Shown one piece after another: positions 51,635-60,512 of a stretch of DNA of 64,000 nt. The notes below the pieces were generated by a model. It ran no database searches. It saw only the letters and a program-made list of their open reading frames with translations, and was not told the origin of the DNA. This stretch comes from Pricia antarctica (GTDB lineage: Bacteria; Bacteroidota; Bacteroidia; Flavobacteriales; Flavobacteriaceae): assembly GCF_900101815.1 (NCBI RefSeq), contig NZ_FNAO01000006.1:248001-312000 (forward strand), in the 5' to 3' direction. The position numbers and the translations under genes were made by a program. Every line of letters begins with the position of its first letter. Position 1 is the first letter of the stretch.

Positions 51635-52846
51635 ATGAAATTTATAAAAGCTTATTTTGCGATTTTACTAGTATTGGTTGGTTGTACGACCTCCGATGAT
51701 GGGCCTAGCGACAAAGATTTGGGCTTGGATCGCGCGCTCGAGACTACGGAAGCCAAAACGATGGTAGCAACAAATAACGAATTTGCCTTGGATTTTTTCA
51801 AGGAAATCGCAACTACCGAAGCAGCGGAAAATTATATGGTTTCCCCATTGAGTCTCAGTTTGGCTTTGGGAATGACCTATAACGGAGCCGACGGAGACAC
51901 CAAGGCGGCCTTCGGCGACGTCTTGGGCTACGCCGATGTGGATGCGGCCAATAGCTTCAACAAAAAGCTGATAAAATCGCTTACGGCCTCCGGTAGCGGT
52001 GCCGTTTTAAATCTGGCCCAAGCCATTTGGATTAAGGACGATTTCCCTGTTGAGGCGGACTTTGTAACCACCAACCAAAACTTTTATGATGCTGAAGTGG
52101 GCAATTTGGATTTTGAAGACCCAAAAGCGGTAGACGTAGTCAATTCTTGGGCGTATGACCATACCAAGGGCAAAATCGATAAGTATATCGATAGTTTCGA
52201 ACCCAATACGGTTCTTTTTTTGGCCAATGCCCTTTACTTTAAGGGAACTTGGAAATTTGAATTTGACCCTAGCGACACCCGACAGGCCGCCTTCCATGCT
52301 TCATTGAGTGAAACGGTACAAGTGCCGATGATGTTTATGAACGCTACCGTACCCTATTTTACAAACGAAATGTTTTCCTCAATTATTCTGCCTTATAAAA
52401 ACGACCGCTATGAAATGTTGCTATTTTTACCCCACGAAGGCTTTTCGACGACCGATATTGTTTCTGAACTCAACATGGAAAATTTAAAGAACTGGCTGGA
52501 TAGTTATTCGAAAAGCGGATTGGCCATACAGTTGCCAAAGTTCAAGTTGGAATATAAACGCGAGCTCAATGAAGAATTGACCAATATGGGCTTAGGCGTT
52601 GCCTTTTCAAATACTGCGGACTTTGGAAAAATCAACAAACAAGCTGCGCTACGGATTTCGAAGGTGCTCCAAAAAACGTTTATAGAGGTCAATGAGGAGG
52701 GAACGGAAGCCGCAGCAGTAACGAGCGTTGAAATCGGGTTAACTTCCACAGGTGCTACATTTATTGCGGACCATCCTTTTCTTTATATGATAAGGGACAG
52801 CTATACAGGATCGATTTGCATTATGGGGCGCATAGGTAAACCATAA
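51635..52846 (+). CDS. Serpin-family protease inhibitor lipoprotein
   Basis: A 403-residue serpin with a lipobox (LVGC, Cys17), so it is anchored to a membrane facing out. Serpin landmarks are present: SPLSLSLALGMTYNGADG, LFLANALYFKGTW, and the inhibitory hinge E354-E-G-T-E-A-A-A followed by a reactive loop running to FIADHPFLYMIRD. The small-residue hinge indicates that it can insert its loop and act as a suicide inhibitor. The scissile bond by counting from the hinge is about Thr370-Ser371. The target may be a host, predator or own extracellular serine protease. Convergent with the exporter gene, with a 21-base gap. Confidence 0.93.
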   Translation: MKFIKAYFAILLVLVGCTTSDDGPSDKDLGLDRALETTEAKTMVATNNEFALDFFKEIATTEAAENYMVSPLSLSLALGMTYNGADGDTKAAFGDVLGYADVDAANSFNKKLIKSLTASGSGAVLNLAQAIWIKDDFPVEADFVTTNQNFYDAEVGNLDFEDPKAVDVVNSWAYDHTKGKIDKYIDSFEPNTVLFLANALYFKGTWKFEFDPSDTRQAAFHASLSETVQVPMMFMNATVPYFTNEMFSSIILPYKNDRYEMLLFLPHEGFSTTDIVSELNMENLKNWLDSYSKSGLAIQLPKFKLEYKRELNEELTNMGLGVAFSNTADFGKINKQAALRISKVLQKTFIEVNEEGTEAAAVTSVEIGLTSTGATFIADHPFLYMIRDSYTGSICIMGRIGKP

Positions 52847-52867
52847 ACCGAAAATCGCGCACCCTCA

Positions 52868-54694
52868 TCATCCTGCAAGCGACTGCATGTCCACCAATTT
52901 TTTATACACCCCATTTTGGGCGAGCAGTTCGGTATGGGAGCCTTGTTCGACAATTTCCCCTTTTTGCAGTACCACAATCTTATTGGCATTTTGAATGGTC
53001 GAAAGCCGGTGTGCGATTACAATGGAAGTACGGTTACGCATCATTTTTTCGAGCGCATCCTGTACCAAGCGCTCACTTTCGGTATCAAGCGCCGAGGTGG
53101 CCTCGTCCAAGATCATGATCGGCGGATTTTTCAGGACGGCCCGTGCGATGGAGAGTCGTTGCTTTTGTCCGCCACTTAATTTGTTGCCGCCATCGCCGAT
53201 ATTGGTATCGTAACCTTTCGGTAAGCCTTCGATAAATTCGTGGGCGTTCGCGATTTTGGCGGCTTCCATAATTTCCTCCCGACTGGCGGTTTCTTTGCCC
53301 AAAGAAATATTCTTGGCCACGCTATCATTGAACAGAATGGAATCTTGGGTGACGAGTCCCATCAGCTGCCGCAATGATTTTTTGGTGATATCCTTAATAT
53401 CGGTACCATCAATTTTAATTTCTCCCTCATTCACGTCATAAAAACGGGTCACCAGATTGGCAATAGTACTCTTACCGCTACCCGATTGCCCGACCAAGGC
53501 TACCGTTTCCCCTTTGGGAACGGTCAGATCAAAGTGTTTCAGTACGTAATCATCCTCATATTTGAAGGAAACATTTTTCAGCGTAATTCCATTTGCAAAA
53601 CTGCTTTTTTCAATGGCATCAGGCTTGTCGGTTATCGGATTTTCGGTTTCCAAAATTTCCAGTACCCTTTCCGCGGCAGCATTTCCTTTTTTGACGCCAT
53701 AGGAGGCTTTGCTGATAGATTTTGCCGGTGTCAAAATGTTATACGAAAGGCCCATATACGCTATGAAGGATGCCGCGTCCAACGTGCCGTCGATCAAGAC
53801 CATTTTACCTCCGAACCACAAAAGCACGCCAATGACCAAAATACCTAAAAACTCCCCAATGGGAGAGGCAAGATTTTGGCGATTCAACAGAATGTTCGAG
53901 AATTTGAAAAAGCGCCCCGTCGAAGCCTTGAAGGTGTTGTAAAACCGGGACTCCGCATTGAAGGCTTTTATTACACGTAGACCGCCCAAGGTTTCTTCGA
54001 CGATAGAGAGAAACTGACCCTGTTCCCTTTGTACGTTGTCGGACTGTTTCTTAAGCGACTTTCCTACCCTGGAAATAAGCGCACCCGCCAGGGGAATGAA
54101 AATAAAAACAAACAGCGTCAGTTTCACACTAATCAAAAACATGACAATAATCGTAAATAATATGGTCAGGGGATCGCGAACGATCAGTTCCAAAATTGAT
54201 AGAAATGAGTGTTGTATTTCCAGAACGTCAGAAGTGATACGCGCAATTACGTCCCCCTTTCGCTTTTCGGAATAGTAAGAGATCGGCAATTCGGTAATTT
54301 TACTGTACATTTTATTACGAATATCCTTTAAAACCCCGTTTCGCAGAAACGTAATAAAGTACATCGCCAAATAATTAAAAAGGTTCTTGAGCAGAAAAAG
54401 TATCAATACCAAACCAATGACCAAAATAAGGCCCTTCATCTCATCATCGCCGGAATACTGCGAAACTTTGTAATTCATGGAATCCATAAAATAATCCTTG
54501 GCATTTCCAAACCCACGAAAAACAGGGGGTTCTTTGAGTTGTTCCGTTTTGTCGAACAGTACATTCAACATTGGAATCAATGCTGCAAAAGACAAGGCAC
54601 TAAAAAGTGAGTAAAGAATGTTAAAGAAGATATTGAGATAACCGTACTTGCTATACGGCTTCGCAAAGCGAAGAATTTTTTTGAAATATTCCAT
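52868..54694 (-). CDS. ABC transporter, MsbA-like lipid exporter (fused permease-ATPase)
   Basis: A 608-residue half-transporter. Six membrane helices lie in residues about 15-320, then a nucleotide-binding domain (about 350-605) with Walker A GQSGSGKST, signature LSGGQKQRLSIARA, Walker B IMILDEATSALD and the switch His in IVIAHRLSTI. It works as a homodimer to flip lipids such as lipid A or export a hydrophobic substrate. Same strand as the phosphosugar mutase gene, from which a hairpin separates it. Confidence 0.9.
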   Translation of the reverse strand: MEYFKKILRFAKPYSKYGYLNIFFNILYSLFSALSFAALIPMLNVLFDKTEQLKEPPVFRGFGNAKDYFMDSMNYKVSQYSGDDEMKGLILVIGLVLILFLLKNLFNYLAMYFITFLRNGVLKDIRNKMYSKITELPISYYSEKRKGDVIARITSDVLEIQHSFLSILELIVRDPLTILFTIIVMFLISVKLTLFVFIFIPLAGALISRVGKSLKKQSDNVQREQGQFLSIVEETLGGLRVIKAFNAESRFYNTFKASTGRFFKFSNILLNRQNLASPIGEFLGILVIGVLLWFGGKMVLIDGTLDAASFIAYMGLSYNILTPAKSISKASYGVKKGNAAAERVLEILETENPITDKPDAIEKSSFANGITLKNVSFKYEDDYVLKHFDLTVPKGETVALVGQSGSGKSTIANLVTRFYDVNEGEIKIDGTDIKDITKKSLRQLMGLVTQDSILFNDSVAKNISLGKETASREEIMEAAKIANAHEFIEGLPKGYDTNIGDGGNKLSGGQKQRLSIARAVLKNPPIMILDEATSALDTESERLVQDALEKMMRNRTSIVIAHRLSTIQNANKIVVLQKGEIVEQGSHTELLAQNGVYKKLVDMQSLAG

Positions 54695-54748
54695 TAAAGA
54701 CCTTTAGGCTATTTTGACACCTACAAATATCACATTTTAAACCGCGAT

Positions 54749-54799
54749 TTCACCATTATTTTAAAAACAAGACAGCGTTGCTTTTAAAATAATGGTGAA
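54749..54799. terminator. Long perfect hairpin between the mutase and exporter genes
   Basis: Perfect 18-bp arms (54749-54766 and 54782-54799; TTCACCATTATTTTAAAA and its complement) with a 15-base loop, and partial outer pairing of AAACC with GGTTT. It lies 34 bases after the mutase stop. No long T-run, so it may be a terminator or a processing or stability element. Confidence 0.5.
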
Positions 54800-54832
54800 G
54801 CGGTGGTTTCAAAATGAATACATTGAGAAGTA

Positions 54833-56542
54833 TTAACCCAATTTGAGTTCACTTTTGATTCGATCAATCTTGGCATCAAGTTCCGCGGAGACTTTTTTGA
54901 AATTTTCGGCCTTGTCCAGTTTCCCATTCGTGCTGATGTAGAATTTGACCTTAGGTTCCGTACCGCTGGGCCGGGCGGCGATACGTGTACCGTCTTCGGT
55001 TTCATAAATCAGTACATTTGATTTCGGGATGTCAATCGCTTTTTCCTCGCCGGTCAAAACATTTTTAGCGGTCGAGGTGTTGTAATCCTCGATCCATTTT
55101 ACTTTGGAACCGGCTACGGAATTAACAGGATTTTCCTTAAAATCCTTCAACATCTGCTTTATTTCTTCGGCGCCGCTCATCCCTTTTTTTGTCAGGGATA
55201 TGAGGTGTTCTTTGTAAAACCCGTACGCTACATAGCAATCGATCAGTTCTTTATAGAACGAACTACCGTTTGCCTTTGCCTGGGCACCGATCTCACAGGC
55301 GAGTAGGGTAGCGGTGACGGCATCTTTATCACGCACGAAATCGCCGATCATATAGCCGAAGCTTTCCTCCCCACCTCCTAAAAATCGCTCTTGGGGATAA
55401 TCCTTTATCATTTTACCGATCCATTTGAATCCCGTTAACGCAGTTTTAAATGTTACGCCGTAGGCTTTGGCCATAGCTTCCATCATAGGGGTGGAAACGA
55501 TGGTCGTCGCTACGAACTCATTGCCTTCGAAACCTTTTTGCTTTTGCTGTTCCAAAAGAAAATGGGTCATCATGATCATGGCCTGATTGCCGTTTACGAT
55601 TTCCATTTCCCCTTCGAGATTACGGACCGCCACACCCAGACGATCACTGTCGGGGTCGGTGCCCACTACCATGTCCGCTCCAATTTCTTCCGCTTTTTCA
55701 ATGGCCATAGACAGGGCTTCCGGTTCTTCGGGGTTAGGAGATTTTACCGTCGGGAAATCCCCATCGGGTTTGGCCTGCGCTTCAATTACCGTCACGTTTT
55801 TATAGCCCGCACGTTTCAATACTTCGGGAATGGCGGTAATCGATGTACCGTGCAATGAAGTAAAGACAATCTTAAAATCGTCTTTCCCGTCCGCATTGAA
55901 ATTTCCGTGGGCGACTGAGGCCTTGAAAAAAGGTTCGTCGACTTGGGTATCGATGAGTTCTATCAGGCTTTCATCTGCCTTGAATTTAATTTCCTCAAAA
56001 GAAAGCGCATTGATAGCCGCAACAATTTCCCCATCCTCTGGCGGAACGATTTGGCAACCATCGGACCAATATACTTTATAACCGTTGTATTCAGGAGGAT
56101 TATGGGATGCCGTCAAAACAATACCCGCATTGCATTTCAAATAGCGTACGGCGAACGAAAGTTCTGGGGTAGTGCGCAATGCCGAAAATAGAAATACTTT
56201 GATGCCGTTGGCGGAGAAGACTTCGGCCACCGTTCGTGCGAGGGTATCGCTGTTATGACGGCAGTCGTAGGCAATGACTACTTTGATATCTTCGCCTTTA
56301 TGTACCTTTTTAAGGTAGTTGCTCAGCCCTTGGGTACTTTTTCCCAAGGTATATTTATTGATTCGGTTGGTGCCGACGCCCATAATACCGCGCATACCGC
56401 CGGTACCAAATTCCATGTTCTTATAAAAGCGGTCCTTGAGCTCGTCGTTATCGTTCTCGATCAACTGTTGTACTTCCTTTTTAACGGCGGGATCAAAAAA
56501 ATCGGTGAGCCAGGTTTTTGCGGTGTCTAGAATGTTCTCCAT
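54833..56542 (-). CDS. Phosphosugar mutase (phosphoglucomutase/phosphomannomutase)
   Basis: A 569-residue alpha-D-phosphohexomutase. The active-site serine lies in LTASHNPPEYNGYK (about residue 146), the magnesium loop in GTDPDSDRLGVAV, the sugar-binding GGGEESFGY and the phosphate-binding RPSGTEPKVKFY are all present. It interconverts glucose-1- and glucose-6-phosphate or the mannose equivalents, feeding glycan and envelope synthesis. Length matches the long Bacteroidota/Firmicutes type. Transcribed toward the exporter gene. Confidence 0.93.
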   Translation of the reverse strand: MENILDTAKTWLTDFFDPAVKKEVQQLIENDNDELKDRFYKNMEFGTGGMRGIMGVGTNRINKYTLGKSTQGLSNYLKKVHKGEDIKVVIAYDCRHNSDTLARTVAEVFSANGIKVFLFSALRTTPELSFAVRYLKCNAGIVLTASHNPPEYNGYKVYWSDGCQIVPPEDGEIVAAINALSFEEIKFKADESLIELIDTQVDEPFFKASVAHGNFNADGKDDFKIVFTSLHGTSITAIPEVLKRAGYKNVTVIEAQAKPDGDFPTVKSPNPEEPEALSMAIEKAEEIGADMVVGTDPDSDRLGVAVRNLEGEMEIVNGNQAMIMMTHFLLEQQKQKGFEGNEFVATTIVSTPMMEAMAKAYGVTFKTALTGFKWIGKMIKDYPQERFLGGGEESFGYMIGDFVRDKDAVTATLLACEIGAQAKANGSSFYKELIDCYVAYGFYKEHLISLTKKGMSGAEEIKQMLKDFKENPVNSVAGSKVKWIEDYNTSTAKNVLTGEEKAIDIPKSNVLIYETEDGTRIAARPSGTEPKVKFYISTNGKLDKAENFKKVSAELDAKIDRIKSELKLG

Positions 56543-56778
56543 GGACTAGGTTCTTTTGTTATTGTATTGTTTCTTTATCAATAATGTTCGGCGTGAGCGG
56601 CCGATAAAGGTAGGAAGATATGGAATTTTTGGGATAAAAGGATGGAAAATGCTATTTCGTCGGATGTTATTTTAACTAAACCTTACGACTAATTTCTTAG
56701 TCATGTTGATAATTTAAAATTAGGCTATTACAAGAAGACGATAAACTTTCGATTAAAAATAATATGATAAGGAAGAAT
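56543..56778. other. Spacer without recognisable features
   Basis: A 236-base AT-rich gap between same-strand genes. No gene, clear terminator or promoter box seen. Confidence 0.4.
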
Positions 56779-57762
56779 CTAGTTTTTATTTTTTTTAGTA
56801 TTTCCATTGACATCCCCTAAATTAACCCCCTCCGAAATCGTATACCGCGTCTCATTTCTCCGGTTACGAACCAAAATCTCCCCAAGAAACCCGGCCAAAA
56901 ACAACTGTGTGCCGAGAAGCATAGCGGTCAGGGCGATATAGAATTGGGGCCGATCGGTGATTAAGCGTCCGAATTTGTTGATGAAGAGTTTGTCGATACC
57001 CAAGTAGATGGCGAAACCGAAACCGATAATAAACATCAATACGCCCAAAGCGCCGAAGAGGTGCATCGGGCGGCGGGCGAATTTCGATACGAACCAGATG
57101 GTGATGAGGTCTAGAAATCCATTGGTAAATCGTTCCATGCCGAATTTTGTTTTACCGTATTTTCGGGCTTGGTGGGATACGATTTTTTCGCCAATATTGG
57201 AGAAGCCCGCATTTTTGGCGAGTACGGGAATATATCGGTGCATTTCTCCCGAGACTTCGATATTTTTAACCACGGTCTTGTTGAAAGCTTTTAACCCACA
57301 ATTGAAGTCGTGCAGTTGTACGCCCGACGTGCGTCTCGCCGCCCAGTTGAATAATTTCGAGGGCATATTTTTGGAGAGAACGGAATCGTAGCGTTTTTTC
57401 TTCCAGCCCGAAACCAGGTCGTATCCTTCCTTGGTAATGAGCTGGTATAATTCGGGAATTTCTTCGGGATTATCCTGTAGATCGGCATCCATGGTAATTA
57501 TTACCTCGCCTTGAGCCGCTTTGAAACCGGCATGCAAGGCCTGTGACTTTCCGTAGTTCTTGAAAAAACGTATACCTCTGACTTGGGGATACGCTTGGGA
57601 AAGCTGCTGGATCAGTTCCCATGAATTGTCCGTACTGCCATCATCGATAAATAGAATTTCGTACGAATACCCTTTTGACCGCATGACCTTAACAATCCAA
57701 TCGTGCAGTTCTTGAAGGGATTCTTCCTCGTTGAGAAGCGGTATGATTATGGATAGATTCAT
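56779..57762 (-). CDS. Family 2 glycosyltransferase with C-terminal membrane helices
   Basis: A 327-residue inner-membrane enzyme of the DPM1/ArnC/GtrB type. The GT-A domain (1-225) has IIPLLNEEESLQELHDW, FIDDGSTDNSWELI and the DxD motif in ITMDADLQDNPEEI. Two membrane helices follow (about 232-255 and 275-295). It should transfer a sugar from a nucleotide donor to undecaprenyl phosphate or another lipid. It follows the DUF4199 gene by 51 bases on the same strand. Confidence 0.9.
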   Translation of the reverse strand: MNLSIIIPLLNEEESLQELHDWIVKVMRSKGYSYEILFIDDGSTDNSWELIQQLSQAYPQVRGIRFFKNYGKSQALHAGFKAAQGEVIITMDADLQDNPEEIPELYQLITKEGYDLVSGWKKKRYDSVLSKNMPSKLFNWAARRTSGVQLHDFNCGLKAFNKTVVKNIEVSGEMHRYIPVLAKNAGFSNIGEKIVSHQARKYGKTKFGMERFTNGFLDLITIWFVSKFARRPMHLFGALGVLMFIIGFGFAIYLGIDKLFINKFGRLITDRPQFYIALTAMLLGTQLFLAGFLGEILVRNRRNETRYTISEGVNLGDVNGNTKKNKN

Positions 57763-57813
57763 GGATTGCTGCTGTAGATCCGTCCAAAAATACGATTTTG
57801 ATACCGAAGATAT

Positions 57814-58335
57814 TTAATAGGCCGGTTTTTGTTTTTTTAGAATAAGGCCGGTAATCAAACCAATCACAAAACCAATAATAATGTTAAATAGGAGGATTAG
57901 GGGATATGTCACCCATGCAAATTTCTTTTGCATCTCGATACCCTGATCAATTTGCTCCTCGGTAAGTTTTGGATTGTTTGCCAACGCCTCCTGTTTTCCG
58001 ATTTCTGTAAGGTTTGCCATATAATCGGGCTCGATGAAGTTCGAAAAAACGTAAAAATAAAGTAGTCCGATTACCCCGGCGATCAAGGCCACACCGGCCC
58101 CCACCTTTAGTGCGTCGGAAATAGTTAAAAAACCGAGATTCGCTTTTTTAAATTGTACGATACCCAAAACGATACCAGCAGCTAATATGGCTATTTGAGT
58201 GCCTTGAACTGCAATACCCCGTTCGTATTGCATGTCTATCATGTAAAGCATAACGCCGAATACAATACCCGCACCACCTACGAGCAAGCCATAATTCAAA
58301 GCGTATTTTCCGGTTTTAGGTTGATTTTCTTCCAT
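57814..58335 (-). CDS. DUF4199 membrane protein
   Basis: A 173-residue inner-membrane protein with about four hydrophobic helices (near 12-28, 42-58, 76-96 and 135-160) and the DUF4199 look: an N-terminal GLLVGGAGIVFGVMLYMID and a central soluble loop (MANLTEIGKQEALANNPKLTEEQ in pieces). Function unknown. In many Bacteroidota it precedes a GT2 glycosyltransferase gene as here, so it may act with that enzyme. Confidence 0.85.
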   Translation of the reverse strand: MEENQPKTGKYALNYGLLVGGAGIVFGVMLYMIDMQYERGIAVQGTQIAILAAGIVLGIVQFKKANLGFLTISDALKVGAGVALIAGVIGLLYFYVFSNFIEPDYMANLTEIGKQEALANNPKLTEEQIDQGIEMQKKFAWVTYPLILLFNIIIGFVIGLITGLILKKQKPAY

Positions 58336-58438
58336 TTTAAGTTCTAATTTTAGGTTGTTTAAAAAGTTGGTTGTTCCAAATGGGATATTGTTACAGCTAA
58401 ATGTACATTATTTTTATCGTACTTTTTATAGGTTAGCA

Positions 58439-58468
58439 TTGCAATTCTCCAAAAAATACCTAAATTTG
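58439..58468 (+). promoter_or_regulatory. Promoter of the L31 gene
   Basis: TTG (58439-58441), a 19-base spacer, and TAAATTTG (58461-58468), a full match to the Bacteroidota housekeeping promoter. The leader of about 45 bases includes a weak hairpin (GTGCC / GGCGC) that might serve ribosomal-protein feedback, which is speculative. Confidence 0.7.
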
Positions 58469-58519
58469 CAGCCTTAAAATGAGTGCCTGTCGGAATGGGC
58501 GCATAAAATTTTTAGCTCA

Positions 58520-59032
58520 ATGAAAAAAGACATCCACCCAGAGAATTATAGATTGGTAGCTTTTAAGGACATGTCGAACGACGAAGTGTTCTTGACCAAA
58601 TCTACCGCGGATACCAAAGAGACCCTAGAGGTCGACGGAACCGAATATCCACTGGTGAAGTTGGAAATTTCAAGAACATCGCATCCGTTCTATACCGGAA
58701 AGGCCAAACTTTTGGATACTGCCGGGCGTATCGACAAGTTCAAGAACAAGTACGACAAGTTCAAGAAGAAAAAGGCGGCTCCCGCAGAAAAATCGGCAAG
58801 GCAAGAAGCTCCAAAGGCCGAAGCTGGCAAGAAGGAAGCACCAAAAGCCGAAGCTATTAAAACAGAGGCTCCAAAAGCTGAAACAAAGGCGGTACCCGCT
58901 AAAAAAGAAGCTCCGAAGGCAGAAGCAAAAGCTGACACTGTTAAAAAGGAAGCTCCAAAAGCCGAAGCAAAGGCAGACACTCCTAAAAAGGAGGCTCCGA
59001 AAGCTGCAGGGGATACCAAAGAAAAAGAGTAA
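58520..59032 (+). CDS. rpmE2: Type B 50S ribosomal protein L31 with long C-terminal tail
   Basis: A 170-residue protein. Residues 1-84 are a complete zinc-free (type B) bL31: [37 protein letters not shown] and [13 protein letters not shown]. The usual length ends there. Residues 85-170 form a low-complexity tail with six EAPKA units, mostly as KKEAPKAEA or close variants, rich in Lys, Ala, Glu and Pro. Codons differ between units (for example GCT/GCA/GCC Ala), so the array is not a fresh DNA expansion. The tail should be disordered and would extend from the central protuberance of the ribosome. Its role is unknown. Confidence 0.95.
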   Translation: MKKDIHPENYRLVAFKDMSNDEVFLTKSTADTKETLEVDGTEYPLVKLEISRTSHPFYTGKAKLLDTAGRIDKFKNKYDKFKKKKAAPAEKSARQEAPKAEAGKKEAPKAEAIKTEAPKAETKAVPAKKEAPKAEAKADTVKKEAPKAEAKADTPKKEAPKAAGDTKEKE

Positions 59033-59057
59033 TCTTTTTGTACAAAGCTATTTTATA

Positions 59058-59089
59058 AAATGCCCTCGATGTTCGGGGGCATTTTTTTT
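59058..59089 (+). terminator. Intrinsic terminator after rpmE2
   Basis: An 11-bp stem (59058-59068 with 59074-59084, one wobble), a 5-base loop and eight T in a row (59082-59089), 25 bases after the stop. Confidence 0.9.
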
Positions 59090-59191
59090 CCACATCTTCG
59101 TCCAACAAAATCCTTTCGAATAGAATAAGCATCAAACTTTAGCGTTTTTAAGGCAATACCGCTTTTTATTGCTTCACCGAAATAGCAACCC

Positions 59192-60367
59192 ATGAACTAC
59201 ATTCTTTTTGACGGCGCGGTCCGGAACAATCTGTTGCCATTTACGTTTACCAGACCAGTCGCGGACATCCGTATCGGTATTCTTACCATCCGCGAAAAAT
59301 GGGAAAAGTATCTGGGAAATACGACTACGACGATTACTGAAGACTACCTATCCGAAAAATATCCGATGGTAGAAATGGAGGAGAATGTTTTGATAAATGC
59401 CTCCTTTTTACCGACCAAAAAATTGGCAAATTTGATAGCAGATCTCAAAGAGAACGAGGCCATTTTCCAAGGGGAGGAAGTCATTGCCTTTTTTACAAAG
59501 CAAAGCCAGGAAGAGGTTGATTTTTCATCCTATAAAGCCATAGACTTCAAGGAAGATATACTGAGGCTTGTCAATACCTGGGATATTTTCGAAAAAAATG
59601 GAGCGGCTCTCGAAGCCGATTTCGAGCTGATTACCTCTGGAAGAAAAAGTGCACCCATTTCAAAATCAAATACCCTAATCTGTCCCGATCGCATTTTTGC
59701 GGAGCATGGTGCGATTGTCGAGCATAGTATTTTGAATGCTAAAGATGGCCCGATCTATTTGGGGAAGGATAGCGAAATCTGGGAAGGTAATTTGATTCGC
59801 GGTGCTTTTGCGCTATGTGAAAAAGCAGTGGTAAAAATGGGTGCCATGATCTATGGCGCCACTACCATCGGGCCCTATTCCAAAGTCTGTGGCGAAATTA
59901 GTAATGCGGTGATTTTTGGGTATTCCAGTAAGGGCCATGACGGATATTTGGGCAATTCGGTGCTGGGTGAGTGGTGCAATATCGGTGCTAGCAGCAACAA
60001 CTCGAACCTAAAGAACAATTACGCCAAAGTGCGTTTATGGAATTATGCTACTGAAACTTTTGAACAAACGGGACTCCAGTTTTGCGGCCTGATGATGGGC
60101 GACCATAGCAAAACGGCTATTAATACCATGTTCAATACGGGCACCGTAATCGGCGTGAACTGTAATATTTATGTACCCGGATTTCCGAGAAATTTCGTTC
60201 CTAGTTTTAGTTGGGGCGGGGCAACTGGCTTTTCTACCTACTTGCCTGAAAAAGCATTTGAAGCTGCCCAAGTAATGATGGCTCGAAGACATGTGGAATT
60301 CGACAATAGGGAAGCCCATATTCTAGAGCATGTATTTGAGCTTACGAAGAAGTGGCGGCATTATTAG
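59192..60367 (+). CDS. GlmU-family sugar nucleotidyltransferase-like protein
   Basis: A 391-residue protein of the Bacteroidota-specific GlmU-like family (TIGR03991). The N-terminal half is nucleotidyltransferase-related (MNYILFDGAVRNNLLPFTF, RPVADIRIGILTIREKWE) but lacks the usual Gly-rich pyrophosphorylase loop. The C-terminal half (about 165-350) is a left-handed beta-helix of hexapeptide repeats (HGAIVEHSILNAKDGPIYL, MIYGATTIGPYSKVCGEI). Its reaction is not established; a sugar-phosphate nucleotidyl- or acyltransfer step is likely. It lies between rpmE2 and mtaB on the same strand. Confidence 0.88.
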   Translation: MNYILFDGAVRNNLLPFTFTRPVADIRIGILTIREKWEKYLGNTTTTITEDYLSEKYPMVEMEENVLINASFLPTKKLANLIADLKENEAIFQGEEVIAFFTKQSQEEVDFSSYKAIDFKEDILRLVNTWDIFEKNGAALEADFELITSGRKSAPISKSNTLICPDRIFAEHGAIVEHSILNAKDGPIYLGKDSEIWEGNLIRGAFALCEKAVVKMGAMIYGATTIGPYSKVCGEISNAVIFGYSSKGHDGYLGNSVLGEWCNIGASSNNSNLKNNYAKVRLWNYATETFEQTGLQFCGLMMGDHSKTAINTMFNTGTVIGVNCNIYVPGFPRNFVPSFSWGGATGFSTYLPEKAFEAAQVMMARRHVEFDNREAHILEHVFELTKKWRHY

Positions 60368-60512
60368 GGGGTGCAAGTGAGTCCCGAGGCTACGGGGATA
60401 CCATAATAAGAAAAACAAATTACCAAAATTCCCAAATTTCTAAATGGCACCAGTATATTTGTAATCCATACATTGGAAAGCGTATTTGCAAGTATTTGAA
60501 AAGAATTAGGGT

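Noticed and set aside
58690-59019. Antisense frame with Ala-Ser-Ala-Phe-Gly repeats opposite the L31 tail
   Set aside because: Mirror of the KKEAPKAEA coding repeats; no signal or ribosome-binding context of its own.
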